A DNA stretch of 64,000 nt. Origin: Pseudomonas sp. LP_7_YM (GTDB lineage Bacteria > Pseudomonadota > Gammaproteobacteria > Pseudomonadales > Pseudomonadaceae). The notes below the pieces were generated by a model. It made no database searches. It was given only the letters and a program-made list of their open reading frames with translations, and was not told the origin of the DNA. The translations under genes and the position numbers were made by a program. Within the stretch, counting starts at the first letter, position 1. Each line of letters opens with the position of its first letter. The stretch lies in assembly GCF_004364435.1 (NCBI RefSeq), contig NZ_SOCT01000001.1, positions 868,001-932,000 on the forward strand. The letters run 5' to 3'. Positions 1-7,913 of the stretch are shown here, in pieces.

Positions 1-456
1 CTGGTAGGCCGCAAGGAAATGTACCTTCCCTACAACGCCTACAAGTTTTACTTCGACTGCAAGCAGGAAGACCAATTTCTGGCGCATCACGCCAACCCGG
101 CCTGCGAGCGCTGGGAGCTGCACCGGGTCTGGGTAGTGGAAGCCACCCTCAAGCCGGGCATGCGCCACGTGTACAGCAAGCGCACTTACTACCTGGACGA
201 AGACACTTTCGGCATTGGCCTGTATGACGCCTGGGATGCCAGTGGCGCGCTGTACCGCTCCCTGTTTCTCAGCGGCGTGCAGCTGTACGACAAGGACCTG
301 CCGTACAACGTGAAAAACGTCAGCTATGACTTCAACAAGGGCATGTGGGCGTTGGTTAACGACGGGCTCAAAGGCGGCTACAAGTTCTTCAGCACACCGC
401 GCTCGGAGCTGCAAATGAACGCCGAGGCGATCGTTTCCCAGGAAACCCAGCGCTAA
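1..456 (+). CDS. DUF1329 family protein, C-terminal part
   Basis: The frame is open from base 1, so the start lies outside the window and only the last 151 residues are seen. Runs such as WELHRVWVVEATLKPGMRH and YYLDEDTFGIGLYDAWD are typical of the C-terminal half of DUF1329 proteins. These are predicted exported proteins of about 450 residues, common in Pseudomonas and often encoded beside RND or BNR-repeat genes. Their biochemical role is not established; the fold resembles lipoprotein-carrier (LolA/LolB-like) proteins. The stop is TAA at 454-456. A 15-bp tandem duplication follows 16 bp downstream. Confidence 0.85.
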   Translation: MVGRKEMYLPYNAYKFYFDCKQEDQFLAHHANPACERWELHRVWVVEATLKPGMRHVYSKRTYYLDEDTFGIGLYDAWDASGALYRSLFLSGVQLYDKDLPYNVKNVSYDFNKGMWALVNDGLKGGYKFFSTPRSELQMNAEAIVSQETQR

Positions 457-1009
457 CTCTCTTCAGGGAAGCGGAACAGCTCTGGTAGGAACAGCTCTGG
501 TAGCAAAGCGCAGAGTCTATTGTCGTGACGGCGGAGCTTAGGCTGTATGCGCCGCCGTCTTTCACCGACGGGCTCTGCACATCCTGATCATCGCTCTGGC
601 GCAGGAGGAAGGTATTGCGGTGGTGCTCTCAACCATGACTTCGAATCAACTCCCGCCCATGAGGTTATCGTCGAGCGCTTATGTAAACAGCAAACCCTGG
701 GCCGACATAATGAAGCTCGCGGCAATGCCCATAGCGCCGAAGGACTTACTGACGCTGATGGCCACGACCCAGGACATGTACGTCCTGGGCGGATATCGCG
801 GATTGCCGGCCAGCGGTCAGGTTCGGCTCTGACTCAGGGGATGTGAGAGGCTTGTCGGGGACTATAACGAATGAAAGAAGCCACGCACTTGGAGCGTCCG
901 CCTAACAGGCGTGCCGGGTTTGATTGCTTAATGAGGAGTGACCCGAGTGGACGGAGCTCTGGCACCTGGGTTAGGTTTCGTATCCGTTTATATTTTGGGC
1001 TCCACAACC
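457..1009. other. 553-bp stretch without a recognised gene
   Basis: No convincing gene is seen. A forward frame open from about 546 to 832 (first usable start at 620) would encode about 70-95 residues beginning RRALHILIIALAQEEG, but I recognise no family, and another frame overlaps it at 547-846. It may be an eroded gene. The segment starts with the 15-bp tandem duplication at 473-502 and ends just before the RidA-like gene. Confidence 0.4.
473..502. repeat. Perfect 15-bp tandem duplication
   Basis: GGAACAGCTCTGGTA occurs twice with no spacer (473-487 and 488-502), right after the DUF1329 gene. It looks like a recent slippage duplication. No function is evident. Confidence 0.9.
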
Positions 1010-1402
1010 ATGACTGATCGTCAGATCATCGTTCCAGACGGCATGCAATTGCTTTGCGATCATGCTGGTTATGCGCCAGCTGTAAAGGTAGGAAAAACTC
1101 TCTACTGCGCTGGTCAGGTAGGCAGGACGCCGGAATTATCAGTTATCGAAGATCCTGAACAGCAGTTTTTGGCAGCGTGGGAGAATGTGCGGCTTGTCTT
1201 GGCAGCCGGTGGCTGCGAATTTGAGGATGTCGTCGAAATGACGACTTATCACGTCGATATGCAACGCCACATGCCAATCTTTAGACAAGTGAAGGATGAA
1301 GTCTTTCCTAGGAGCACTTGTGCATGGACATGCATAGGTGTCGGTGAACTGGCCCGACCGGGGCTCCTCGTGGAGATCAAATGCATCGCCGTGCAGCGAT
1401 AA
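1010..1402 (+). CDS. RidA/YjgF-family protein
   Basis: This 130-residue protein belongs to the RidA/YjgF/UK114 family. True RidA enzymes hydrolyse reactive enamine/imine intermediates made by PLP enzymes; several subfamilies have other, unknown deaminase-like roles. Family signatures are GKTLYCAGQVG, FLAAWENVRLVLAAGGCEFEDVVEMTTY and the C-terminal ELARPGLLVEIKCIAV. ATG 1010 is chosen because MTDRQIIVPDG begins the conserved domain. A GTG at 938 would add 24 unlikely residues. No good ribosome-binding site is visible. The gene converges on the hydrolase/metallo-beta-lactamase operon and may belong to the same small catabolic or detoxifying cluster; that link is inference. Confidence 0.85.
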   Translation: MTDRQIIVPDGMQLLCDHAGYAPAVKVGKTLYCAGQVGRTPELSVIEDPEQQFLAAWENVRLVLAAGGCEFEDVVEMTTYHVDMQRHMPIFRQVKDEVFPRSTCAWTCIGVGELARPGLLVEIKCIAVQR

Positions 1403-1432
1403 TTTTTCAGATAGGCAAGTGAACATGTAAAT

Positions 1433-1454
1433 CATAGATGGGGGTCCATCTATG
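1433..1454. terminator. Hairpin between convergent genes
   Basis: CATAGATGG (1433-1441) and CCATCTATG (1446-1454) form a perfect 9-bp stem with a 4-nt loop between the RidA gene (+) and the hydrolase gene (-). Neither strand has a clear T-tract, so it may be a transcript-end stabiliser rather than a classic terminator. Confidence 0.45.
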
Positions 1455-1514
1455 CGGCAGTAGATCTGAAATCTCACTCGCCCTCATTCGATGATGTCTG
1501 AAAGCGCTGATTTA

Positions 1515-2492
1515 TTAGCGGTCAACCTCCGCTGCAATGAACACCGATAGCTCTCTAAAAGCCTGCTCGCGGTTCTTCTCTAACACCAGCATGTGAGTGG
1601 CCTCGCTTAGGGTCACGAGACGCTTGAACGGCGCCTTCACCGCGCGTTTGAAATACTTCATTCCTGCCTCTGGTGGTACGTCGATGTCCCACTCGCCCAG
1701 TACCAACAAAAGAGGCACCTCAATCTCGGCGGGTTCATAAAGCGGCTTGCCTGCCGACCAGTATTCTCGAACGTCTGCAATGGGGCCATTGCTTGCTACA
1801 AAAGACTGTTCGGCGCGAAGTGTCTTGTCCGGCTCTGAAGCGACAGTGTTTTCGAGCCAAGCTTCGAAGCCGCCGTCAGGAATCAGCGTCTCACGTTTTT
1901 CTTCAGGCGCAGCGCCTATCCAGCGTGTTCTCGCGGCACTCGCGTTCACCACTCGGTGGGCATGCAACTGACCGCCAGCGTCCAGAGGTATCGGCAAATC
2001 ACTCAGCCATTGAGGTGCGATCAAGCCAAGTTTGCGCACCTTGCTTGCGTTGCGGACGGTATAGGCGCCCGTAACGGTTCCGCCCCACGACATGCCGATA
2101 ATGTTCACCTGCTCAACGTCGTTGGCGCGTATGGCGTATTCGACAGCGGTGCCGAAGTCTCTAATGGCGGTCTCAGTTCGTACCAGCGGGGGGTTGTCAG
2201 CAGCGGGCTGACCCATTTCTAACGGGCGGGTCGATTCGCCATAGCCGCGCACATCCACTGCGTAGACGTTGAAGCCCGCCGCAGCCAAGTAATCGAGAAA
2301 GCTGTAGCCCTCAATACGTGTGTCGTAGAGGCTAGTTGATGAATAGGTCGCCCCGTGCATCATCACGATGGTATGCGCGGCATCCGATCGCTCCATCCCT
2401 TGCGGCCGCTTGTTGCGCACATGCAGGTTTATGCCGGCAGTGTCGCTTGGGATCATCAAACTTTGGCTATGAATGTTGGTGTTGGAAGTCAT
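1515..2492 (-). CDS. Alpha/beta hydrolase
   Basis: Predicted 325-residue alpha/beta-hydrolase-fold enzyme. The nucleophile elbow GMSWGG lies at about residues 133-138, an oxyanion-region MMHGATYSST sits in the N-terminal third, and the catalytic His is probably in SEATHMLVLEKN near residue 298. VYAVDVRGYGEST is the usual strand-helix signature. Substrate unknown; esters, lactones or C-C bonds are all possible. Start ATG 2492 (MTSNTNIHS) has AGGAG 7 nt upstream; an upstream in-frame start would overlap the preceding gene. The metallo-beta-lactamase gene ends 20 bp upstream on the same strand, so the two probably form an operon, with the divergent LysR gene as likely regulator. Confidence 0.85.
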   Translation of the reverse strand: MTSNTNIHSQSLMIPSDTAGINLHVRNKRPQGMERSDAAHTIVMMHGATYSSTSLYDTRIEGYSFLDYLAAAGFNVYAVDVRGYGESTRPLEMGQPAADNPPLVRTETAIRDFGTAVEYAIRANDVEQVNIIGMSWGGTVTGAYTVRNASKVRKLGLIAPQWLSDLPIPLDAGGQLHAHRVVNASAARTRWIGAAPEEKRETLIPDGGFEAWLENTVASEPDKTLRAEQSFVASNGPIADVREYWSAGKPLYEPAEIEVPLLLVLGEWDIDVPPEAGMKYFKRAVKAPFKRLVTLSEATHMLVLEKNREQAFRELSVFIAAEVDR

Positions 2493-2512
2493 GAAAAATC
2501 TCCTGGGAGCCC

Positions 2513-3391
2513 CTACTGGGCTATCCACTCAAATTGGTTATCGAGGCGGCGCACACGGCCTACGGACGAGCCGGCGAAATGGCTAGTGAAGAACAAGGCA
2601 TCGCGGTCAGCGGCGTAATTAAGGGCCCACAGGCGCGAGCGCTGGGCATCTGCCCCGAACTCACAAAACACCGAGTTCCACTGCGGAGTTTTCACCTGGA
2701 TGGGGTGATGCATGACGTCGCCGGTGAAAAGCGCCAGTGCATCCCCAGACGCTAGGCTGAAGGAGTAGTGGGCGTGGCTATGGCCCTTTGTCATATGAAA
2801 GCCAAGCCCTGGAATCAATCCCTTTGCTTCTGTTTCGATCCAGCGCACCAGACCCGCCTCTACGATGGGCTGAACGCTATCTTCGAATACGCCAACGCTT
2901 GGATCCTCGACATTGGCGGGGTCGGAATAGAAGTCGTACTCAGCACGTGAAAAGAGATAAGTCGCGTTAGGGAAGGTCGGTACCCACTTCCCGTTGCGCT
3001 GAACGGTGTTCCATCCCACGTGATCGACGTGCAGGTGAGTGATCACCACGTAGTCCACTTGCTCAGGTGTCACCCCTGCCGCTCGCAGGTTGTCCATCCA
3101 AGGGGAGTTCAGCTCGTGGAAGACTGGATTGAGCGGGCGCTGCTTGGCATTGCCGGACGCGGTGTCGATCAATATTACCTTGCCTGCGATCTGTATCAGC
3201 CAGGCGTGAACACTCAGAGCTAGTGTCTGGTGATCGTCTGAAATGTGATCCGCACCAAGCCAGTTGGCGTGTTGCTTGCCGGCTTCAGCGCTCCACTCTG
3301 GATACAGATAGTTGGAAGGTACGGCCAAGATTTGCTCAGTGATGCGGGTCACTGTGGCCTCGCCTATTTGATATTGATGAAGAGCGGACAT
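2513..3391 (-). CDS. MBL-fold metallo-hydrolase
   Basis: Predicted 292-residue metallo-beta-lactamase-fold hydrolase. The metal-binding HxHxDH signature is seen in VITHLHVDHVGWN at about residues 117-129, with further ligands likely in TKGHSHAHYS and FTGDVMHHP. Size and sequence resemble the branch that includes AHL lactonases and methyl-parathion-hydrolase-like enzymes; no signal peptide is present. Substrate is not predictable, though pairing with an alpha/beta hydrolase suggests sequential hydrolysis of a lactone or ester. Start ATG 3391 (MSALHQYQIG) follows a GGAAGAA site; an in-frame start 26 codons upstream looks spurious. It is the first gene of the two-gene operon facing the LysR gene. 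Confidence 0.85.
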   Translation of the reverse strand: MSALHQYQIGEATVTRITEQILAVPSNYLYPEWSAEAGKQHANWLGADHISDDHQTLALSVHAWLIQIAGKVILIDTASGNAKQRPLNPVFHELNSPWMDNLRAAGVTPEQVDYVVITHLHVDHVGWNTVQRNGKWVPTFPNATYLFSRAEYDFYSDPANVEDPSVGVFEDSVQPIVEAGLVRWIETEAKGLIPGLGFHMTKGHSHAHYSFSLASGDALALFTGDVMHHPIQVKTPQWNSVFCEFGADAQRSRLWALNYAADRDALFFTSHFAGSSVGRVRRLDNQFEWIAQ

Positions 3392-3668
3392 TAAATTCTT
3401 CCAGCGTGGTGGGGAGGAGGCGCCGGTACAGCTATCGACACTTTTAAGTTTTGACCAATGACGGCGCAACGCTTCGGAACAGCTAACTCCTTAAGTTCTG
3501 GAATTGCTTTCCCACGATGTTACGTCTTCCAGTGAGATGTCTCGTTCATGGTCAAGGCGTGAGCGAATTATGGCGTCAGCCTGGGAGCTGCCCAAGATGG
3601 CCAACGCAAACGCATGGTTGCAATATTCGCAACGACGGCGGACATTTAGCGGTTTGGCGCTCGGGGGG

Positions 3669-4574
3669 ATGGTGGTGGACAAACTTGATGCAATGCGGGT
3701 TTTCGTACGGGTAGTGGACGCTGGGACGTTCACCCGTGCTGCCGATTTGCTGAACGCGCCAAAGTCTGCCGTCACCCGGAAAATCCAGGCATTGGAAAAA
3801 CTACTGGGAGTAAAGCTTCTGCATCGCACCTCTAGGCGACTGTCGCTCACCGAGGCGGGGTCGCATTACTATCAGGGCGCCTTGAAACTGCTGGATCAGG
3901 TTAACAGTCTTGAGTCCAGCGTCGCGGAGGCGACTCAGGCACCGCGTGGCAAAGTCAAAGTCGGAATGCCCGGGGCGGTGGCTTACAACCTGGTTGTGCC
4001 TGCGCTGGGCTCTTTTTTCGAGCTATATCCAGATATCCAACTGGATATACAGGTAGGTAACCGCACCGCAGATTTGATTGCTGAGAGCGTGGATTGCGTA
4101 ATCAGAGTTGGCCCCCTGATGAATGACTCGCTGATTGCGAGGCCGTTGGGATTCCTGGGCATGACCACCTGCGCAGCACCAGGGTATCTCGTGAAGCACG
4201 GAATCCCTAATCATCCGATTGAGCTAGAGCATGGGCATACGTTAGTTCAGTTGGTGTCGCCTCAATCGGCCCGTGCCTTCTCCCATGATTTGAAGCGAAG
4301 GGGGGAAATACGTACATTGAGTGGTAGCCACCAGATTTCGCTTAACGATTCAACCGCCGCGCTGACGGCGGGATTAGCAGGGTTAGGCATACTGACGACT
4401 TATTCGTTCTTGGTGAAAGCCCATCTTCATTCGGGCGCACTGGTGGAGGTCTTTCCTGACTGGGAGGGCGAGCAGATCCCGGTGCACATCGCGCTTTCCG
4501 AAAACCGTCATATAGCGTCCAAAGTGCGAGCATTCATGCAGTGGACTCAGGAACTGTTTGCCCCTCACCGATAA
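3669..4574 (+). CDS. LysR-family transcriptional regulator
   Basis: A 301-residue LysR-type regulator. The N-terminal winged helix-turn-helix is clear (LDAMRVFVRVVDAGTFTRAAD, then KSAVTRKIQALEKLLGVKLLHRTSR) and is followed by the periplasmic-binding-like effector domain (KVKVGMPGAVAYNLVVPALGSF). ATG 3669 or the GTG codons at 3672/3675 give the standard N-terminus; longer upstream frames are not conserved-looking. It is transcribed divergently from the hydrolase operon with 277 bp between, the usual arrangement for a LysR regulator and its target. The effector is unknown. Confidence 0.9.
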   Translation: MVVDKLDAMRVFVRVVDAGTFTRAADLLNAPKSAVTRKIQALEKLLGVKLLHRTSRRLSLTEAGSHYYQGALKLLDQVNSLESSVAEATQAPRGKVKVGMPGAVAYNLVVPALGSFFELYPDIQLDIQVGNRTADLIAESVDCVIRVGPLMNDSLIARPLGFLGMTTCAAPGYLVKHGIPNHPIELEHGHTLVQLVSPQSARAFSHDLKRRGEIRTLSGSHQISLNDSTAALTAGLAGLGILTTYSFLVKAHLHSGALVEVFPDWEGEQIPVHIALSENRHIASKVRAFMQWTQELFAPHR

Positions 4575-4759
4575 CCAGCTAAAGATTTTGGGAGGATTGC
4601 AGCCCAACAGGACACACCTACAGCGCAGTTCACCCCCTCGACTGCCAGGGGTGATTTCCTCCTCTGCCAGATCGTAGTTCTGGAAATCGCGTGGCTATTG
4701 GTAGGGCCTGAGAGAGCTTAAGTGGGGAACAAGCTCAAGCCTACCATTCATCGGCAAAT

Positions 4760-4804
4760 ACTACATGTTGGGGTCTACGCGTATCTAAATCACTACATAT
4801 TGGG
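4760..4804. repeat. 13-bp direct repeats upstream of the ImmA/IrrE-like gene
   Basis: ACTACATGTTGGG (4760-4772) and ACTACATATTGGG (4792-4804) match at 12 of 13 bases with 32-bp periodicity, about three helical turns. They end 38 bp before the start of the metallopeptidase gene. This is a plausible operator pair; no function is known. Confidence 0.5.
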
Positions 4805-4842
4805 CTAAATTGTGATCTAGAGCCTAGATGTGGTGTTTTGCC

Positions 4843-5535
4843 ATGAATGAAGCCCAAATCGAGAAAGCAGCGACCGACCTGCTCATGCAGATTTACCGTG
4901 ACCGTCGGTATCTCTGGCCTGACCAAGATACCCACCCCATGATGATGCGTAGCCCTCGGATCGCCGCCTTGGTTTGCGGCTACGACTTTCATGTGTATCC
5001 CACCTTGGGGGACACACAGTTCAACCGGCACAACACGGGCACTCGCATAGCGGGCCTGATCGATCGTCAATCGAACAAGATCGCCGTGGCTACCGAGTTT
5101 GGTGACAAAGTCCAGCTCTTCACTGGAGCCCACGAAATAGGTCATCTCGTGCTCCACGAAGACACCGTCATGCACCGCGACCGCGCGCTTGACGGCAGCC
5201 CACTGCAGGCACCTCGGCCACTCGCGGAGCGGCAGGCGGATCGGTTTGCAGCCTGTTTCCTCATGCCTCATAAACTGGTGAGAGAAAGGTTCGAATTCAT
5301 GTTCTGCTGCAGCGATCAAATGCGCTTCAGCGACGTCATTGCCTACCACCTTGATCCCCTCAACCCTGATCGGTTGCTCTACGCGCCGAAAGACTCCGGC
5401 GAGCGCGAGTTGGCGCTGGCGCGGTGCACGCAGTTCAACAACAAGCACCTGGTGTCACTGGCGCAGCAGTTCGGCGTATCGGACTCAGCCATGGCGATCC
5501 GGATCAAGGAGCTGAATTTGGTGCGCTGGCCCTAA
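4843..5535 (+). CDS. ImmA/IrrE-family metallopeptidase
   Basis: A 230-residue protein with the zinc-peptidase motif HEIGH (H97, E98, H101) in GAHEIGHLVLHED, followed by LAERQADRFAACFLMP, the usual third-ligand helix of the ImmA/IrrE (DUF955) family. Known members cleave phage or mobile-element repressors (ImmA) or the DdrO repressor (IrrE). The C-terminal 35 residues (HLVSLAQQFGVSDSAMAIRIKEL) look like a helix-turn-helix; no N-terminal XRE domain is present. Start ATG 4843 (MNEAQIEK) is preferred over 4828. Direct repeats lie just upstream, and a DUF4062 gene starts 53 bp downstream on the same strand. The pair near a recombinase suggests an accessory defence or stress-switch cassette; this is inference. 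Confidence 0.8.
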   Translation: MNEAQIEKAATDLLMQIYRDRRYLWPDQDTHPMMMRSPRIAALVCGYDFHVYPTLGDTQFNRHNTGTRIAGLIDRQSNKIAVATEFGDKVQLFTGAHEIGHLVLHEDTVMHRDRALDGSPLQAPRPLAERQADRFAACFLMPHKLVRERFEFMFCCSDQMRFSDVIAYHLDPLNPDRLLYAPKDSGERELALARCTQFNNKHLVSLAQQFGVSDSAMAIRIKELNLVRWP

Positions 5536-5588
5536 GGCGGCCCATCGCAAATACCTAAGCTCGGATAAAGCTGTATGAGGGTTCATTT

Positions 5589-6641
5589 GTGAAGGTTTTT
5601 ATCAGTTCCGTAATACGTGGCTTCGAGGCGTATCGAGCCTCTGCCCGCAAAGCCGTAGGGCTGCTCCAGCATCAGGCCATCATGTGCGAGGATTTCGGGG
5701 CTCGTCCTGATTCGTCGGAGATCGCATGCATGACCGAGGTCGACCAGGCTGACGTGGTGATCGTGATCTTGGGGGCTGATTTTGGCTTCAAAACTCCAAG
5801 CGGGGAGTCTGTGACCCAGCAGGAATTTCGTCGTGCGAAGGCAGGTGGGAAGAGGGTGCTTGCCTTCCTTCAGGACGTTCCGGTCGAGGGGCCGCAGGAA
5901 GCGTTCAGATGGGAGGTGTCGGACTATGTCGATGGGCTGTTCCGAGCGACGTTTCGCAACGAGCACGAGCTGTCAGACGCAATCGTTCAGGCGCTGCATC
6001 AGCTCAACGTGACGCGTGCCGCGATTTCAGAGCAGGAGTTTGTAGAGCGCCTTCAGCAGGGCCAAGGTCATGGCCAGAGGCATTGGAATAATGGGAGTCG
6101 CGATACTCGGGTGGAGATTGCCTTCGTACCTCAGCCAGAACTTTCCGGGACTCTGCGCCAGGTGCACTCCGAACACGAAACGTTCTTCCTCAAGCTGTGC
6201 CAAGCAGGGCTGAGCTCCCTAAAGGACGGGTACAAGGATTTCGATCAGGGCGATTTAACCGGCATCAATGCGGGCAATGTGGCGTGGCGTCACCATGATT
6301 CCGGGATGGCTTGGTTTTCTGTGGCGCTTACTACCGACCGATCCAGCCATGATCCGTTCGCCGGCCATTACATATCGCCTAGCCGAGTCCGAAACACAGC
6401 CGAGGCTGCATTCGGACTGATCACACATGGCCGAGGAGGGTGGTTCCAGCTTTCCCTGACAGACATCTCCTACAAGCTTTTCCAAGAGCCGCCAACCGTC
6501 GCATCGAGCAGTCTCTCGATGCCGCATCGCCAAGAGGAGCAGATTGTCGAAAGGCAGTTGCTCATCCCAGCGTCGCAGGCGGCTTATAACCGCTGGCTTG
6601 ATGACGTGTTTTTCAGGATGGGGCGTAAGCTCGCTGGCTGA
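5589..6641 (+). CDS. DUF4062 domain protein
   Basis: A 350-residue protein. Residues 1-110 match DUF4062 (MKVFISSVIRGFEAYRASAR, ADVVIVILGADFG, TQQEFRRAKAGGKRVLAF), a Rossmann-like domain related to TIR/nucleoside-deoxyribosyltransferase folds and often found in bacterial defence or signalling proteins. I recognise no domain in the C-terminal 200 residues, and no transmembrane segment is seen. Start GTG 5589 has GAGGG 7 nt upstream. It follows the ImmA/IrrE-like gene by 53 bp and is probably co-transcribed. A plausible model is that the DUF4062 protein senses or acts as effector while the metallopeptidase removes a repressor; there is no direct evidence. Confidence 0.7.
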   Translation: MKVFISSVIRGFEAYRASARKAVGLLQHQAIMCEDFGARPDSSEIACMTEVDQADVVIVILGADFGFKTPSGESVTQQEFRRAKAGGKRVLAFLQDVPVEGPQEAFRWEVSDYVDGLFRATFRNEHELSDAIVQALHQLNVTRAAISEQEFVERLQQGQGHGQRHWNNGSRDTRVEIAFVPQPELSGTLRQVHSEHETFFLKLCQAGLSSLKDGYKDFDQGDLTGINAGNVAWRHHDSGMAWFSVALTTDRSSHDPFAGHYISPSRVRNTAEAAFGLITHGRGGWFQLSLTDISYKLFQEPPTVASSSLSMPHRQEEQIVERQLLIPASQAAYNRWLDDVFFRMGRKLAG

Positions 6642-6686
6642 CCGCTGAGTGCACTCCTGAGCACCTGTGCTAGCTGCAGCTTAACC

Positions 6687-7022
6687 CTATGGTGCGAACT
6701 GAAGGGGATCCCTGGCGGGTAGTCCGAAAACGCTGCCATATTCGAATTCAATATGACTAGGCTGAAGCGTGGACAAACAGGCAAATCTCGCTTGGACTTG
6801 AGCTTCCCAGCCGCGGTCACAGAAGCGCGTCTCGGGCCAAAAATTATGCACACCTTCAGCGACCAGCGTCTTTGCAAGTTCTCGTTCAGTCGAGCCAATT
6901 AGACACCAGGCTGCAAACAGCCTTTCATCCCAATTCGCAGAGCATAAGAGGTCTATCGGTGCAAAATATCCAAGGGCGAGCTGATCGATTTCACGATCAA
7001 AACAAAACATCCCATTAATCAT
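6687..7022 (-). CDS. Hypothetical protein
   Basis: A 111-residue frame with plausible soluble-protein composition (LALGYFAPIDLLCSANWDERLF, then TLVAEGVHNFWPETRF). I recognise no family. Start ATG 7022 has a weak GGGA upstream. It converges with the DUF4062 gene and begins next to the AT-rich repeat cluster at 7093-7141, which carries a TATAAT on this strand (7133-7138). A chance open frame cannot be excluded. Confidence 0.4.
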   Translation of the reverse strand: MINGMFCFDREIDQLALGYFAPIDLLCSANWDERLFAAWCLIGSTERELAKTLVAEGVHNFWPETRFCDRGWEAQVQARFACLSTLQPSHIEFEYGSVFGLPARDPLQFAP

Positions 7023-7092
7023 GATCCCATGATTCCGATTAAGCAGTGGGGGTCACAACGGGGTTTTATGAAAACGTGAGCGGAGTTTAGTG

Positions 7093-7141
7093 ACATTAGA
7101 CATAACGTAATACATAATTTAACATAATATACATTATACGT
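7093..7141. repeat. AT-rich cluster of ACATWA repeats, putative operator/promoter
   Basis: In an otherwise GC-rich sequence, this 49-bp tract is strongly AT-rich and contains ACATTA (7093), ACATAAC (7100), ACATAAT (7112), ACATAAT (7122) and ACATTAT (7131), spaced 7-12 bp. The outer part is an imperfect palindrome bounded by ACGTAA and TATACGT. It lies in the 391-bp gap between a reverse-strand gene (start 7022) and a forward-strand gene (start 7414), so it probably drives or controls one or both. The rest of the gap shows nothing clear. Confidence 0.5.
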
Positions 7142-7413
7142 AACAACGCATATTTGCACCGACGCCATGGGGGTGACTTTGAGAGCATCTGAACCACGGT
7201 TATCCAATCTAATCCCGACACCTTTCACCGTTATCGGGCTTCAAATCAATCACGTGTTCACCCATGCTGCGGACTGCGTCGACGCTGCATGCATGAAAAC
7301 ATATCTCCGCGTCAGGTCAACCAAATCCACCACCACATACACTCAGGCGACAATCCATCCGCATTTGCCCAAGTGCCAGTCACTGCCCGAGCTGTTCACA
7401 CTCTCAAGGACGA

Positions 7414-7704
7414 ATGATGAAACACGTTATCGCATTGCTGTTGCCCATAATCAGCTTCAGTTCGTCGGCTGCGGATCCTGTAACGCTGCCAATGGCCATC
7501 CAGATCCAAAAGCTCGCTGACGCGTCTCTGTGTGAAGCATACAAAGGCGATGCGTCGCCGTTCGGCAAAGCGATGAGCAAACACTGTCGTGATCGGCATC
7601 GAGCCGAGTTCGAAGCGCTGCAGGATGAGAAGCCGTTGAGGGCCTGTATCAAGCCAGGGAACGTCATCGACGATGATGTCAGGAAGTGCATGAAAGGAAT
7701 CTGA
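7414..7704 (+). CDS. Small exported Cys-containing protein
   Basis: A 96-residue protein with a classic signal peptide (MMKHVIALLLPIISFSSSAA, cleavage probably after SSAA) and a mature part of about 75 residues holding four cysteines (LCEAY, KHCRD, RACIK, KCMKG), suggesting two disulfides in the periplasm. AAGGACGA just before the ATG is a good ribosome-binding site. No family recognised. It sits between the AT-rich repeat cluster and the recombinase gene. Confidence 0.7.
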   Translation: MMKHVIALLLPIISFSSSAADPVTLPMAIQIQKLADASLCEAYKGDASPFGKAMSKHCRDRHRAEFEALQDEKPLRACIKPGNVIDDDVRKCMKGI

Positions 7705-7742
7705 CCTCACCTTTTTCAGGATTCCCGGTAAGGCAGGATGGC

Positions 7743-7853
7743 ATCCAGATCTGGATACATTGGTTGGGGCATATGGCTAAAACATAGGGTTTACAGGCCT
7801 GGAGGCCTGAGACGCAGATTTGTAATATCCGATAACTGTCAGACCCGGATATT
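7743..7853. repeat. Three inverted repeats upstream of the recombinase
   Basis: The segment between the small exported protein and the recombinase contains a perfect 14-bp palindrome ATCCAGATCTGGAT (7743-7756), a hairpin CAGGCCT/AGGCCTG (7794-7809), and AATATCCG/CGGATATT (7824-7831 and 7846-7853, 14-bp spacer). They could be recombinase or repressor sites, or an attachment site; no second copy is seen in the window. Confidence 0.4.
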
Positions 7854-7913
7854 GCATCAAGTCGTCTGCCGTAGGATCATCCTCGCCATTCCCGGCCATC
7901 AGCAACCGATCCT

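Noticed and set aside
4741..5448. 235-codon reverse frame over the metallopeptidase gene
   Set aside because: The forward frame has a canonical HEIGH zinc site; the reverse frame has no recognisable features.
7167..7520. 117-codon forward frame upstream of the small exported protein
   Set aside because: It overlaps the better-supported signal-peptide gene at 7414 in another frame, has no ribosome-binding site and reads like non-coding sequence.
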